Of a stretch of 64,000 bases of DNA, positions 15,542-24,374 are shown piece after piece. The stretch is from Bacteroidales bacterium. GTDB lineage: Bacteria > Bacteroidota > Bacteroidia > Bacteroidales > UBA10428. Numbering within the stretch: position 1 is the stretch's first letter; each line of letters begins with the position of its first letter. A program made the position numbers and the translations under genes. The stretch covers positions 52,076 to 116,075 of the forward strand of contig JAFGVA010000130.1 of the NCBI GenBank assembly GCA_016938235.1. Direction: 5' to 3'. The notes beneath the pieces are model-generated. The model was not told where the DNA came from. It did not search any database and saw nothing but the letters and a program-made list of their open reading frames with translations.

Positions 15542-17527
15542 ATGCATTGCTTTTTCAAGAAGTTAATTTCACTTTTTCTGCTTTTAGGACTGGTATGCTT
15601 TAGCCTTGAGGCTCAATTTGAACCTGCTCCGGTTAAAAAATCGAAACAAAAAGTTTTGTACCAGGGAAAGGTTTATTTTGTTCACACCGTAAAGCAAAAT
15701 CAGACATTATACTCTATAAGCAGGGCATATGGAGTTACTGAACAAGATATAGCAAATGCAAATCCAAAAGTAATACTGGAGGTAATTAAACCCGGACAGG
15801 TTCTTAGAATTCCTGAAATTTCCGGACTTCAAAATATGGCTCCTTCTTATTATGGACTCGATTCTGACGATTTTATATATCATGTTATAAAGTCTCACGA
15901 AACGGTCTATTTCCTTTCAAAGAAGTATAATGTACCTGTTGAGGAAATCTATAAATACAATCCTGAAAGTAAAGATGTTCTGACCATTGGCCAAACAATA
16001 AAAATACCCAGATCTGATAAAATACCGGAACTAAAAGAAGAATCGGCAACAGAACCTCAACAGGACACGTCGGATATTTATGTAGTTAAGGAGGGTGACA
16101 CCTTATATAGCATAGCTCAAAAATACGGTGTTAGTGTGGCTGACTTCATCAGAACAAACCCTGATTTAAGATGGGGATTAAAAAGTGGAATGACACTGAT
16201 AATTCCCGGACATTCGCCCTTCGACAACCTTATTGTTGAACCGGAAATTACAAGCATTAACTCATTTATAAAGCTTTATTCTCAAAAACAGAGTGATTCT
16301 ATCAAACAGGTCAACCAGGAGCAGGCTTTAAAGTTGGTAGTATTATTACCTTATCACACTAAAGAAATATTTGCGCTTGACTCCATAACAAATGATTCTG
16401 TAAAGAAGGTTCATCCTTACAACAGGTATAAATCAAAAAGTGCCGGCTATATTGAATTTTATGAGGGCATTTTACTTGCAGTTGATTCATTAAAACGAAA
16501 AGGATATAACATAACCCTGTATAATTACGACACCAAAAGCGATACAAATCGTGTAAAAGAAATCATTAATGAATTAAATATAATCAGACCTGATCTGATC
16601 GTTGGTCCTATGGGTATTGAAAACGTTAACCTAATATCTGATTTTTCACTTAAACATAACACGCCTGTTATTCACCCATTTACAAATGCTGCGGAAGAGA
16701 AACACAAAGAAAATCCCTTCTCTGTATACATGATACCCGATTTTGAAACTGAGGTTGAAATATCTTCTGGTTATATCTCACAATTTCATAATAAGAACAC
16801 TATTATTATTTACGAACCAGATTCTATAAGCATTGAGAAAGCTATAAAACTCAAAAATTCTTTGTTTGCTCACTATGCATCTAAAGATGTTTATGAGAGC
16901 ACTCTTTATAAAGAATTTAAAATTACCGATAGTCTTTCGAGAAACATTGAGCAATCGCTTCGTGATGATGTTGACAACCTGGTGGTTCTATTGTCAGAGA
17001 ATGAGGCAAATGTTGGTAATATTATAAGTATTCTTGACTTTGCAGCTGATAAAAAAAACATTCAGTTGTTTGGAATGCCAAAGTGGCAAAGATTTAACAA
17101 TATAAGAATTGAACAAATCCATAAACTAAATACTCAAATTTATTCACCCTACTTTATTGATTACTCAAAACAATCAACAAAGCGATTTATTAACCTTTGC
17201 AGAGTTAAGTTAAACTCAGAACCATACAGCACTACCACTAATGGAAGTGGATTTAACCTTACGTATCTCGGGTATGAAATTGGTTTATTTTTTGGTGGTT
17301 CTTACCTCAGCTATGGAGCCGAATTTATAAACTGTCTGAATTATATTAAGCAAGATTTACCGCAAGCAGAATATAGTTTCAGGTATCGGAATAATTACGG
17401 GTTCACTTATAATACACTCAATTTTATTAAATATACCGATACCTTTACAATTGAAAGGATACCTTATACCCCGGATGTAAATTTCACACATACGGTAGAT
17501 GAAATTATCGTACCAGTTGTTGAATAA
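15542..17527 (+). CDS. LysM repeats fused to a periplasmic-binding-like domain
   Basis: 661 aa with a signal peptide (about 1-24). Three LysM domains follow at about residues 45-91 (FVHTVKQNQTLYSISRAYGV), 113-157 (YHVIKSHETVYFLSKKYNVP) and 180-224 (VVKEGDTLYSIAQKYGV). The remainder, from about residue 265, resembles a type 1 periplasmic-binding fold of the branched-chain amino-acid receptor type (LVVLLPYHTKEIF, IRPDLIVGPMGIEN). The LysM part should anchor the protein to peptidoglycan. No ABC transporter genes are next to it, so the receptor half may act as a sensor or structural lobe rather than in transport; this is inferred. Confidence 0.88.
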   Translation: MHCFFKKLISLFLLLGLVCFSLEAQFEPAPVKKSKQKVLYQGKVYFVHTVKQNQTLYSISRAYGVTEQDIANANPKVILEVIKPGQVLRIPEISGLQNMAPSYYGLDSDDFIYHVIKSHETVYFLSKKYNVPVEEIYKYNPESKDVLTIGQTIKIPRSDKIPELKEESATEPQQDTSDIYVVKEGDTLYSIAQKYGVSVADFIRTNPDLRWGLKSGMTLIIPGHSPFDNLIVEPEITSINSFIKLYSQKQSDSIKQVNQEQALKLVVLLPYHTKEIFALDSITNDSVKKVHPYNRYKSKSAGYIEFYEGILLAVDSLKRKGYNITLYNYDTKSDTNRVKEIINELNIIRPDLIVGPMGIENVNLISDFSLKHNTPVIHPFTNAAEEKHKENPFSVYMIPDFETEVEISSGYISQFHNKNTIIIYEPDSISIEKAIKLKNSLFAHYASKDVYESTLYKEFKITDSLSRNIEQSLRDDVDNLVVLLSENEANVGNIISILDFAADKKNIQLFGMPKWQRFNNIRIEQIHKLNTQIYSPYFIDYSKQSTKRFINLCRVKLNSEPYSTTTNGSGFNLTYLGYEIGLFFGGSYLSYGAEFINCLNYIKQDLPQAEYSFRYRNNYGFTYNTLNFIKYTDTFTIERIPYTPDVNFTHTVDEIIVPVVE

Positions 17528-17554
17528 AAGTTACCACAACCCTAAAAAATCTTG

Positions 17555-18052
17555 CTAAACCTGATGCCTATAGGCAATTGAAAGAACAATAGAAACTGCG
17601 CTAACAAAGAAAATCATAAACAACAAAAAAAACCATTGCCGGTTGGCTTTTTGTTTTTGTCTTAACACTCTCCTGACATGTTCAACCTGCTTAACCATTC
17701 TTGCAAGACCTTCTTTGCTTTTGAGTATATAATCGGTAGCACCAGCCTTAATTGCATCCACGGCAATCTCTACTCTTGTGCTTGATGACATGAATATGAA
17801 CTTTGTTTCCGGACTCAGTCTTTTGTATTCGCTTAAAAATTCTAGGCCATTCCAGTTTTTTGCTCCCAGATTAAACTCTGTAATAATAATATCTGCCGGT
17901 GAACCAACCAATGAATAACAACTTTCGCCGTCTTCAAAAACTCTTATTTTCTTGTAATTAAGAGCCTTCAAACAACTCTCAACAACCTTGCTGTAGTTTT
18001 CATTTTTATCTACAATATAAATCATTGGTTGAGGCATAAGCAGCTTTTTCAT
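17555..18052 (-). CDS. Membrane-anchored pseudo-receiver (response-regulator-like) protein
   Basis: 165 aa. A receiver-type fold is clear (MIYIVDKNENYSKVVESCLK, then DIIITEFNLG, FIFMSSSTR and ATDYILKSKEGLARMVKQVE). The phospho-acceptor position that is normally Asp carries Glu59 (TEFNLG), a residue often used as a phospho-mimic. The acidic pair is reduced to Asp15 followed by Lys16. Ser89/90 and Lys111 are kept. Instead of a DNA-binding output domain there is a hydrophobic helix at about 139-161 (WFFLLFMIFFVSAVSIVLSI). It probably acts as a permanently on or phosphorylation-independent membrane-tethered signalling module. It lies 59 bp downstream of an SLC12-like transporter, same strand. Confidence 0.85.
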   Translation of the reverse strand: MKKLLMPQPMIYIVDKNENYSKVVESCLKALNYKKIRVFEDGESCYSLVGSPADIIITEFNLGAKNWNGLEFLSEYKRLSPETKFIFMSSSTRVEIAVDAIKAGATDYILKSKEGLARMVKQVEHVRRVLRQKQKANRQWFFLLFMIFFVSAVSIVLSIAYRHQV

Positions 18053-18111
18053 ACAGGTATCTATAAGTTGCAGGTTTTTAGGTTGTAAATTGTAATTCTC
18101 AAAAAATATAA

Positions 18112-20340
18112 TTACTCGAGAGTGTATTGTTTATGCGAATTGATAAACAACATATCACCCATATCTTCATAGCCCGAAAAAAGTTCGATAGGATTATGTC
18201 TTGCATGCTCTTCGCGAAAACCAACCAGTGTAAGACCTGCATCAGCTGAACGCTCACAAATTATTTTCTTCAGGCTAACTTCCGGATTTGCCTCAATTAT
18301 TTGAATGTTGCCCGGAGAAATTGGCAATCGCCCTGTTTGAATAGTCTCTAAAAGCTTTTTCCTGTATTCTTCTTCTTTTCCGGTTGGAGCAACTTCAAAT
18401 ATCTGAATTTTACCCTTTCGCCATTCAGGATGTCCGAGAATAATATAGCTTAAAAGAATCATCAGCGTACTGTTTTCGTAATCGGTTGTTTTTATCCAAA
18501 CATGAATACCATGTTTAAATACTATTTTCCGATTTGTTGATGCCAATACTCCTATATCGAGACTCGCAGCCCTGACAAGCGATATATTTTCAATTATTTG
18601 TTGTAAGCCTTCTTTTTTCTCTTTATCAAACTCAAACAGAATCATATTATTGGGCATGCCGGAAATGCCAGGTAATTGAATGGTTTGCGCTATTGCTGAT
18701 GTATAAGAAGGAGAAATAAGTGTATCAATATAAACATTGCTGCTTTCACCCGAAATTTCGAGTAAACGCTCAAGTATCTCTTCTGCCTGTTGATTCGAGG
18801 ATTTAGAAAAATAGTTTTCAATCAGATGAATATAGGTTCCGAATCCATATCTGTCAGAAATCCATTCGAGTAGTTGCATTGATTTATCACGTTCGAACGA
18901 TGTTTTGGAAACACAGATAACCGAAGGTCTCCATTTCTCAACCTGTCCTTCTTTTTCTTTTTTTTGTATAAAAACCTGAATTCTTCGGCTTAACTGGAAC
19001 ATTGCACCTTTGAAAATGGCTTGCATTCCTCCCCTGTCTTTGTGTAAATAGCTAATAATCATGTAAAGAATAACCATTGCTATAATTGCTCCTATTGCAT
19101 AGCCCGAATCCATTTTAAACATCAGCCATACACAGAATACAAAACCAACAAGCGAAATATACCATCTTGATCTGAAGATGGGCCTGTAAGAAGGGTCAGC
19201 TCCAAAGTGATATAAAAATGATATTAAACAAATAGAACCATAGGTTACCATAAAGAACATTGAAATGATACGGGCAACAAAATCGACTTCGCCCTTTAAC
19301 ACAAAAACCAAAGCAATTATGCTTGTAATTAAAGTTGCAGTATAAGGTTCCTTTCTTTCTCCAACGCCTCTGGCAACAACTTTGTTTAAAGGTTTAAAAG
19401 GAAGTGAATTATCAATACCAAGTGCCTGAAGTGTTCGTGGAGCAACCATAATTGAGCCTAAAGCAGATGAAAGTGTTGATGCCGCCAATCCTAAAGGAAA
19501 AACTATGGGCCCTGCAACCATAATCTTTCTCATGATATAATAATCACCGGTTAAATCATCAGAACTTGCAGAATTAGCAAGTTTCCATGCAATAAACATA
19601 TAAATTATCATGCCACTTACTGTTGCCAGAGTGGTTCCCAGGGGTATTGATTTTCCCGGCTTTTTCAAATCACCCGACAAACCTACGCCGGCTGTCATTC
19701 CGGTAAATGCAGGGAATACAATTGCAAACACAACAAAAAAACCCGCATTGACATTACCGGTCTGAAAAGAAAAAACTCCTGCCCCGCTTTCAGGGGTGTA
19801 TCCTGTATCTCCAAGAAAAAACATCACAATAGAAACTGCAAGAATCGCAACAACAAAGTACAAAGCTTTTACACCAAGATCTGCTCCTTTTTTCAGTATA
19901 AGTATGGCAAGACCGATCATAACAGGAACACTAATTACCTGTTTTGGTAAATTTATATTCCAGTTTTCTGAAACCCAAACAAACAAGGGGTTAAAAGCTT
20001 CGGTAAAAGCAATAACATAGAATGCAACACTTACAGCCTGAGACAGATACAGGGCTATGCCTATTGTTGCACCAATATTTAGACCAAATGAACGAGAAAT
20101 TATAAAGTATTCACCCCCTCCTTCTACTCTCTGGTTGGTTGCTAATTCAGAAATAGCTAAAGCTGTAGGTAAGGTTACAAAATGCCCAACAAGAATAATA
20201 AGTATTGTACCTAAAAAGCTGACAGAACCAACCGCATACCCAAATCTTAAAAACAATATAGCTCCTAGAATTGTTGAAATTGCAGTAAAAAAAACAGGAG
20301 CCGTTCCAAAGCCAGATTTTGTATCCTTCTTATTTGGCAT
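18112..20340 (-). CDS. SLC12-like cation-chloride/amino-acid permease (APC superfamily)
   Basis: 742 aa. About 12 membrane helices span residues 10-430, starting with FGTAPVFFTAISTILGAILF and including the APC-type GGGEYFIISRSFG. The layout resembles Na-K-Cl cotransporters rather than standard amino-acid permeases: a large soluble C-terminal domain (about 450-742) follows the membrane part, as in SLC12. Substrate cannot be set from sequence alone; bacterial homologues are usually labelled Na-K-Cl cotransporter-like or amino acid permease. It sits upstream of the pseudo-receiver gene and may be co-transcribed with it. A terminator separates it from the gene before. Confidence 0.85.
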   Translation of the reverse strand: MPNKKDTKSGFGTAPVFFTAISTILGAILFLRFGYAVGSVSFLGTILIILVGHFVTLPTALAISELATNQRVEGGGEYFIISRSFGLNIGATIGIALYLSQAVSVAFYVIAFTEAFNPLFVWVSENWNINLPKQVISVPVMIGLAILILKKGADLGVKALYFVVAILAVSIVMFFLGDTGYTPESGAGVFSFQTGNVNAGFFVVFAIVFPAFTGMTAGVGLSGDLKKPGKSIPLGTTLATVSGMIIYMFIAWKLANSASSDDLTGDYYIMRKIMVAGPIVFPLGLAASTLSSALGSIMVAPRTLQALGIDNSLPFKPLNKVVARGVGERKEPYTATLITSIIALVFVLKGEVDFVARIISMFFMVTYGSICLISFLYHFGADPSYRPIFRSRWYISLVGFVFCVWLMFKMDSGYAIGAIIAMVILYMIISYLHKDRGGMQAIFKGAMFQLSRRIQVFIQKKEKEGQVEKWRPSVICVSKTSFERDKSMQLLEWISDRYGFGTYIHLIENYFSKSSNQQAEEILERLLEISGESSNVYIDTLISPSYTSAIAQTIQLPGISGMPNNMILFEFDKEKKEGLQQIIENISLVRAASLDIGVLASTNRKIVFKHGIHVWIKTTDYENSTLMILLSYIILGHPEWRKGKIQIFEVAPTGKEEEYRKKLLETIQTGRLPISPGNIQIIEANPEVSLKKIICERSADAGLTLVGFREEHARHNPIELFSGYEDMGDMLFINSHKQYTLE

Positions 20341-20402
20341 AGCAGTAAATATTTCTTAATGCCAATATATAACAAAGCAATTAATTTTCCGTAACATGCG
20401 GA

Positions 20403-20430
20403 AATAAAAAACCCGGTTAAACCGGGTTTT
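20403..20430 (-). terminator. Rho-independent terminator
   Basis: 9-bp stem AAAACCCGG/CCGGGTTTT with a 5-nt loop, followed on the minus strand by a T-run. It ends the 20445-20843 gene. Confidence 0.85.
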
Positions 20431-20444
20431 AATATCGTTTTTTC

Positions 20445-20843
20445 TTATTGAACCATAAGGATATCAATCTGACAGTGCCCGACCTGCTCGTCTCTGAATG
20501 TCAGCAAAACATCGTAAAAACCTGTCTTATTACACTGAAAAACAATGTTTTCAAAATACTTATCCCCCAGCATATTTGTTAATACCCTGGTGTCGGCATC
20601 AAGAATCTCAAGTAGTGCTAAGCCTGGTTTATCGTTTATCTTATTAACAATTTTAAAAATATATTTTGAGCCTTTGTTAAATTTCATAGTAACAAAATAC
20701 TCATTTTCATAATCTATATCACTAATAACAGAAAGCTCAAAGTTTATCTGTTTTATGAAAACTTCTTTTTGTTGCGCTTTAATTTCAGGAAGAACAAAAA
20801 CAATGAAACTGATAAATACAAACGCTCTAAATACTTTCATCAC
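20445..20843 (-). CDS. Small secreted hypothetical protein
   Basis: 132 aa with a signal peptide (VFRAFVFISFIVFVLPEIKA, cleavage near AQQ). The mature part is predicted mainly beta, with conserved-looking IDYENEYFVTMKFNKGSKY and CNKTGFYDVLLTFRDEQVGHCQIDI; the two Cys in the latter could form a disulfide. No family is recognised. It is the end of a unit with the upstream secreted protein (68 bp apart) and is followed by a strong terminator. Confidence 0.75.
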   Translation of the reverse strand: MMKVFRAFVFISFIVFVLPEIKAQQKEVFIKQINFELSVISDIDYENEYFVTMKFNKGSKYIFKIVNKINDKPGLALLEILDADTRVLTNMLGDKYFENIVFQCNKTGFYDVLLTFRDEQVGHCQIDILMVQ

Positions 20844-20911
20844 ACTTTCTTTATTGATTCAAGACAAATTTACATAGTTTATATAATGCTTTTCAAATCT
20901 ACTTTTTAACA

Positions 20912-21691
20912 TTATTCTCCAACTTTCATTGCTAACCATTCAAGTTTTGTATCCAGCAAAATAAGCTTGGCGTGCTCAGCTATGCGCTGCAAATCACTGC
21001 CACTTAGTCTGCCAATATCCTTAATAATTTCATCGTAATAAAAATCTCTGCTCAATCCATCACATTTCGTAACTCCATTTCTAAGATAGAACAAGGCTTT
21101 AACCTGCCTTTTCTCATCGAAACTTCTTAGTGCATCTAATAAGGCTTGCAACCTGCTAAAGTTTTCTTTTTCTACTTTCCACCATTGCTTTGCTTTTTCA
21201 GTAGCTAATTCCTGAATAATACTTCTAAGTTCTTCCTGAGAAGCACCTTCAATTTTCTTACGATTGCCGGAATTATTAAAATAATCAGGATATGTAATTT
21301 TTATAAAATTAACTGCATCATTAGACATCAGGTGAATTCCGGTAAATCCAAAGTTTGTAAAAGCAATTTCTTCAATCAGCCAACCGGCTCTTATTGCCAG
21401 ATAATCTATATCATAGTCAAGAATTTGTCCGTGTCCAAAGAACCTTTCAGCTCCGGGATAAATGAGACTTCCAGTATTTGTAAGTTTCTCTTTATTTTCA
21501 TTGTCCAAAATTTCTATTAATTCTGGGATGGCTGCCCCTTGCAGGTTCTCCAATCCAACTTTAGCTGCTTTAACAACTTGCCAGTCGTTTGATATAAACT
21601 CATCCAACAGCGTTTTCTTATCCTGCGCATTTGCAACAATGAGAATCACGGAAGCAAACGCCAATGCTGCAGACAATCTTCTTTTGCTCAT
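20912..21691 (-). CDS. Secreted hypothetical protein, helical
   Basis: 259 aa with a signal peptide (SAALAFASVILIVANAQ). The mature region begins with a HEAT-like segment (NDWQVVKAAKVGLENLQGAAIPELIEILDN) that is not obviously repeated. It then has long amphipathic helices and a Trp-rich region (EKAKQWWKVEKENFSRLQAL). I do not recognise a family. It is probably periplasmic. The gene lies between a ttcA-like gene (53 bp) and the small secreted gene, all on the minus strand. Confidence 0.72.
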   Translation of the reverse strand: MSKRRLSAALAFASVILIVANAQDKKTLLDEFISNDWQVVKAAKVGLENLQGAAIPELIEILDNENKEKLTNTGSLIYPGAERFFGHGQILDYDIDYLAIRAGWLIEEIAFTNFGFTGIHLMSNDAVNFIKITYPDYFNNSGNRKKIEGASQEELRSIIQELATEKAKQWWKVEKENFSRLQALLDALRSFDEKRQVKALFYLRNGVTKCDGLSRDFYYDEIIKDIGRLSGSDLQRIAEHAKLILLDTKLEWLAMKVGE

Positions 21692-21744
21692 AATGATATT
21701 TTTATTATTTGATTGATTATAAAATTAATAAAAAAACACAAAAA

Positions 21745-22479
21745 TCAAAGTTCATTTTTCCAACGCGGAAGGTATTCGGGGTAAATATTATCCAGAGATC
21801 TGAAAATGTTCTTCGAAGCAACCCGATATTTTGAGTTCATTAAGTCCAATATGTCATTCATTTCCTTTCTCTTTGTGTCTTCAAAACTGCAACTCTTTAT
21901 ATTGGGCTTATAATCCTGTATTTCAGAATATTTAACCAAAGCACTTTCTTGAATTTCCAACAAGGGCCTGATTACTTCTAACCTACCCCCGAACATAGTA
22001 AATTTAAACGGAAGAGAACTGATGGAACCTCTGTAAATCATGTTCATAAATAATGTTTGCAGGGCATCATCCATATGGTGTCCGAAAGCAAGTTTATTAT
22101 AGCCCAAATTTTTGGTTAAAGCAAAAAGTGATTTTCTGCGGTTCCATGAACAAACAAAACATATTGGTTTTTTTGTTTCCTTCGAAAGACTAATTTGAAA
22201 TTTTTCAAGATAAAACTTTACTCCGTGTGATTCGGAAAATGTTCTCAAATAATCAGTATCTGTTTTATATCCTATGTTTTCAATAAAGACGTGAGCCGAA
22301 GCTAAATCAAACTTAAAAGGAACAACTTTTTGAGTATGCGCCAAAGCTTCCAGCAAAATCATAGAATCTTTACCACCAGAAAGTGCAATAAGAATCTTAT
22401 CTTCAGGGCTGATTAATCCTTGCTGAACAATAGTTTTACCTATTTTTTTCTTCAGATTATGGATATATTTGGTATTCAT
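21745..22479 (-). CDS. ttcA: TtcA-like tRNA 2-thiocytidine synthetase
   Basis: 244 aa. The PP-loop SGGKDS is at residues 34-39. A CxxC motif (Cys107, Cys110 in ICFVC) plus a third Cys at 197 (IKSCSF) match the pattern that holds the [4Fe-4S] cluster in TtcA. FGHHMDDALQTLFMNM is the second conserved ATP-side motif. TtcA thiolates cytidine 32 of certain tRNAs in the cytoplasm. The protein is shorter than E. coli TtcA (about 311 aa), so assignment to the broader TtcA/TtuA family is safer than exact orthology. Confidence 0.82.
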   Translation of the reverse strand: MNTKYIHNLKKKIGKTIVQQGLISPEDKILIALSGGKDSMILLEALAHTQKVVPFKFDLASAHVFIENIGYKTDTDYLRTFSESHGVKFYLEKFQISLSKETKKPICFVCSWNRRKSLFALTKNLGYNKLAFGHHMDDALQTLFMNMIYRGSISSLPFKFTMFGGRLEVIRPLLEIQESALVKYSEIQDYKPNIKSCSFEDTKRKEMNDILDLMNSKYRVASKNIFRSLDNIYPEYLPRWKNEL

Positions 22480-22525
22480 TTAAACTAGTTGTTATTTTAC
22501 TCAACGCTCAATATACTTCAGATAT

Positions 22526-22660
22526 ATGAAACGATTTATTCTATTTATTATTCTTTTTGCTCTTGCATCATCGTGCGCTGCAACAAAATATCAGCGAGAG
22601 CTACGAAAAATGGATAAAAAATGCGATTGTAAGAAACAAAACAAACAAAAACACTATTAA
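22526..22660 (+). CDS. Small putative lipoprotein, 44 aa
   Basis: Not in the ORF track. Translation begins MKRFILFIILFALASSC, a signal peptide with lipobox LASSC, and continues with a short, strongly basic mature part (AATKYQRELRKMDKKCDCKK...). Two further Cys form a CDC motif. It starts 47 bp from the divergent ttcA-like gene. Tiny basic lipoproteins are common and poorly annotated in Bacteroidota. The function is unknown, and the lack of comparison data limits confidence. Confidence 0.65.
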   Translation: MKRFILFIILFALASSCAATKYQRELRKMDKKCDCKKQNKQKHY

Positions 22661-22684
22661 TTATACTGTTATTTACGTTTTTTG

Positions 22685-22738
22685 TTTACCGGAATATAAT
22701 GTAAATTCACCGCATTAAAACACTCTTTTACCGGTAAA
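22685..22738 (+). promoter_or_regulatory. Palindrome and half-site upstream of the V-ATPase operon
   Basis: TTTACCGGTAAA (22727-22738) is a perfect 12-bp palindrome. The half-site TTTACCGG recurs at 22685-22692, exactly 42 bp upstream (about four helical turns). A paired operator is plausible for a dimeric regulator. The V-ATPase start is about 150 bp downstream. Confidence 0.4.
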
Positions 22739-22890
22739 TGTTGATGATTGACACAATTTTAATAGATTTTAAATTATCTGATTTTGCCACAAAATATGCG
22801 TAAAATATAAAACATTCACTATCTTGCGACTCTTTGTTATCAAAATAACAATAAAGCTTGTAAATTACTGATAATATAATACATACACAC

Positions 22891-23496
22891 ATGACAAGTA
22901 AACTTCAGGAATTAACACAGAAAATATACCAGGAAGGCTTGGAAAAAGGAAATTCTGAAGCACAGGAAATTATTGATAAAGCAAAAAAAGAAGCTCAGAC
23001 AGTTCTGGAAACAGCAAAAAAAGAAGCTGAAATAATAATTTCTGAAGCACGGAAAAATGCCGAAGAAACAAAAATAAACACCAAAGCTGAAATAAAGCTT
23101 TCTTCAAAACAGGCTCTAAACGCATTAAAACAGCAAATAACAGATATTATCAATTCAGAAGTTGTTGGCCAGACAATATCAAAAACTTTTGATGCCAACT
23201 TTACAAAAAATATTGTTGACACAACGCTCAAAAACTGGGCTGGTGCACAAACTGCTGATATCGCTATTTTGCTTCCTGAAAAAGATGAAAAAGAACTTTA
23301 CGATTATTTTAAAAAATCTATTAAAGATTTGCTGGACAAAGGACTTGAAATTAAATTTGATGCAGCTCTGAATGCAGGTTTTCAGGTAACTCCTAAAGAC
23401 GGAAGCTACAAACTAAGTTTCACCGACGAAGATTTTGCCAACTTCTTCAAACATTACCTTCGCCCGAAATTAGTAGAAATCTTGTTCCAGGACTAA
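22891..23496 (+). CDS. V-type ATPase subunit E (peripheral stalk)
   Basis: 201 aa with the subunit-E pattern: an N-terminal long coiled-coil rich in Lys/Glu/Ala (GLEKGNSEAQEIIDKAKKEA and similar heptads to about residue 75), then a globular C-terminal domain. It is the first gene of the operon and forms the peripheral stalk holding the A/B head against the membrane sector. The G/H partner usually paired with E is not seen in the window. Soluble, cytoplasmic face of the inner membrane. Confidence 0.92.
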   Translation: MTSKLQELTQKIYQEGLEKGNSEAQEIIDKAKKEAQTVLETAKKEAEIIISEARKNAEETKINTKAEIKLSSKQALNALKQQITDIINSEVVGQTISKTFDANFTKNIVDTTLKNWAGAQTADIAILLPEKDEKELYDYFKKSIKDLLDKGLEIKFDAALNAGFQVTPKDGSYKLSFTDEDFANFFKHYLRPKLVEILFQD

Positions 23497-23509
23497 ATAT
23501 TAAATTATT

Positions 23510-24364
23510 ATGAGCCGACAATACTATTATTTAGTTGCCGGATTACCCGATATTATCTTCGATGATAAAAAAATCCCTTTAAGTACACTTGAATACCGTG
23601 CTTATCTTGAGGAACATCTCGAAGCATCAGAAATGAGTCTGCTAAAAACCTTCTTTTGGAGATTTGATAACAAGAATGTGTTGAAAATATTAAAAAACAC
23701 CGAAGTTGAACAAATTGGTTTTGGCAATTTATCACTGGAACAACTTGATGAATTATTTCGCTGCGTTAAAGATGGTTCAAACGAAGATGCAATGGCTATT
23801 GCTCCCGGTTACCTGGTGAGATTTATTACCGCGTATAAAGCTGAAACCCCAATAATTGAAGGCAAAAGCTGGGAGCTACAACTCAGTGATCTTTACTATG
23901 ATTATATATGCCAGACCAGTAATACTTTTATTAACAACTGGTACACTTTTGAAAAGAACATCAGTAATGTTCTTACTGCCCTTCAATGCAGAAAATATGA
24001 AATTGACAGAAACGGAAAACTGGCCGGGAAAGGCGAAGTGATCGAAAAGCTTGAAAAAAGCAGTTCCCGCGACTTCGGCCTGTCTGACGAAATAGAACTT
24101 ATCGATCAAATAATAAAAATATCGGAAGAAACAGACCTGCTGCTGCAGGAACAAAAAACCGATCTTCTAAAATGGGGATATCTGGATGAAAATTCATTTT
24201 TCCACTATTTCAGTATCGAAAAGCTTTTTGTCTTTTTAATCAAACTCTCAATTGCAGAGCGTTGGATTAGTCTTGACAAGGAAACAGGAAGGAAACTTTT
24301 CGAAGAATTATTAAAAGACTTGGAAACATCTTATGAGTTTCCTGAAGAATTTAGTTTAAAATAA
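23510..24364 (+). CDS. DUF2764 protein of the V-ATPase operon
   Basis: 284 aa, opening with SRQYYYLVAGLPDIIFDDKK, typical for the DUF2764 family. This family sits between subunits E and A in spirochaete and Bacteroidota V-ATPase operons (Borrelia has the same order). The product is mostly helical with no membrane segment. As no subunit C gene is found, it may replace subunit C in linking rotor and stalk; this is inferred from position and helical content, not from clear homology I can show here. Confidence 0.88.
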   Translation: MSRQYYYLVAGLPDIIFDDKKIPLSTLEYRAYLEEHLEASEMSLLKTFFWRFDNKNVLKILKNTEVEQIGFGNLSLEQLDELFRCVKDGSNEDAMAIAPGYLVRFITAYKAETPIIEGKSWELQLSDLYYDYICQTSNTFINNWYTFEKNISNVLTALQCRKYEIDRNGKLAGKGEVIEKLEKSSSRDFGLSDEIELIDQIIKISEETDLLLQEQKTDLLKWGYLDENSFFHYFSIEKLFVFLIKLSIAERWISLDKETGRKLFEELLKDLETSYEFPEEFSLK

Positions 24365-24374
24365 GACTTAAAAT

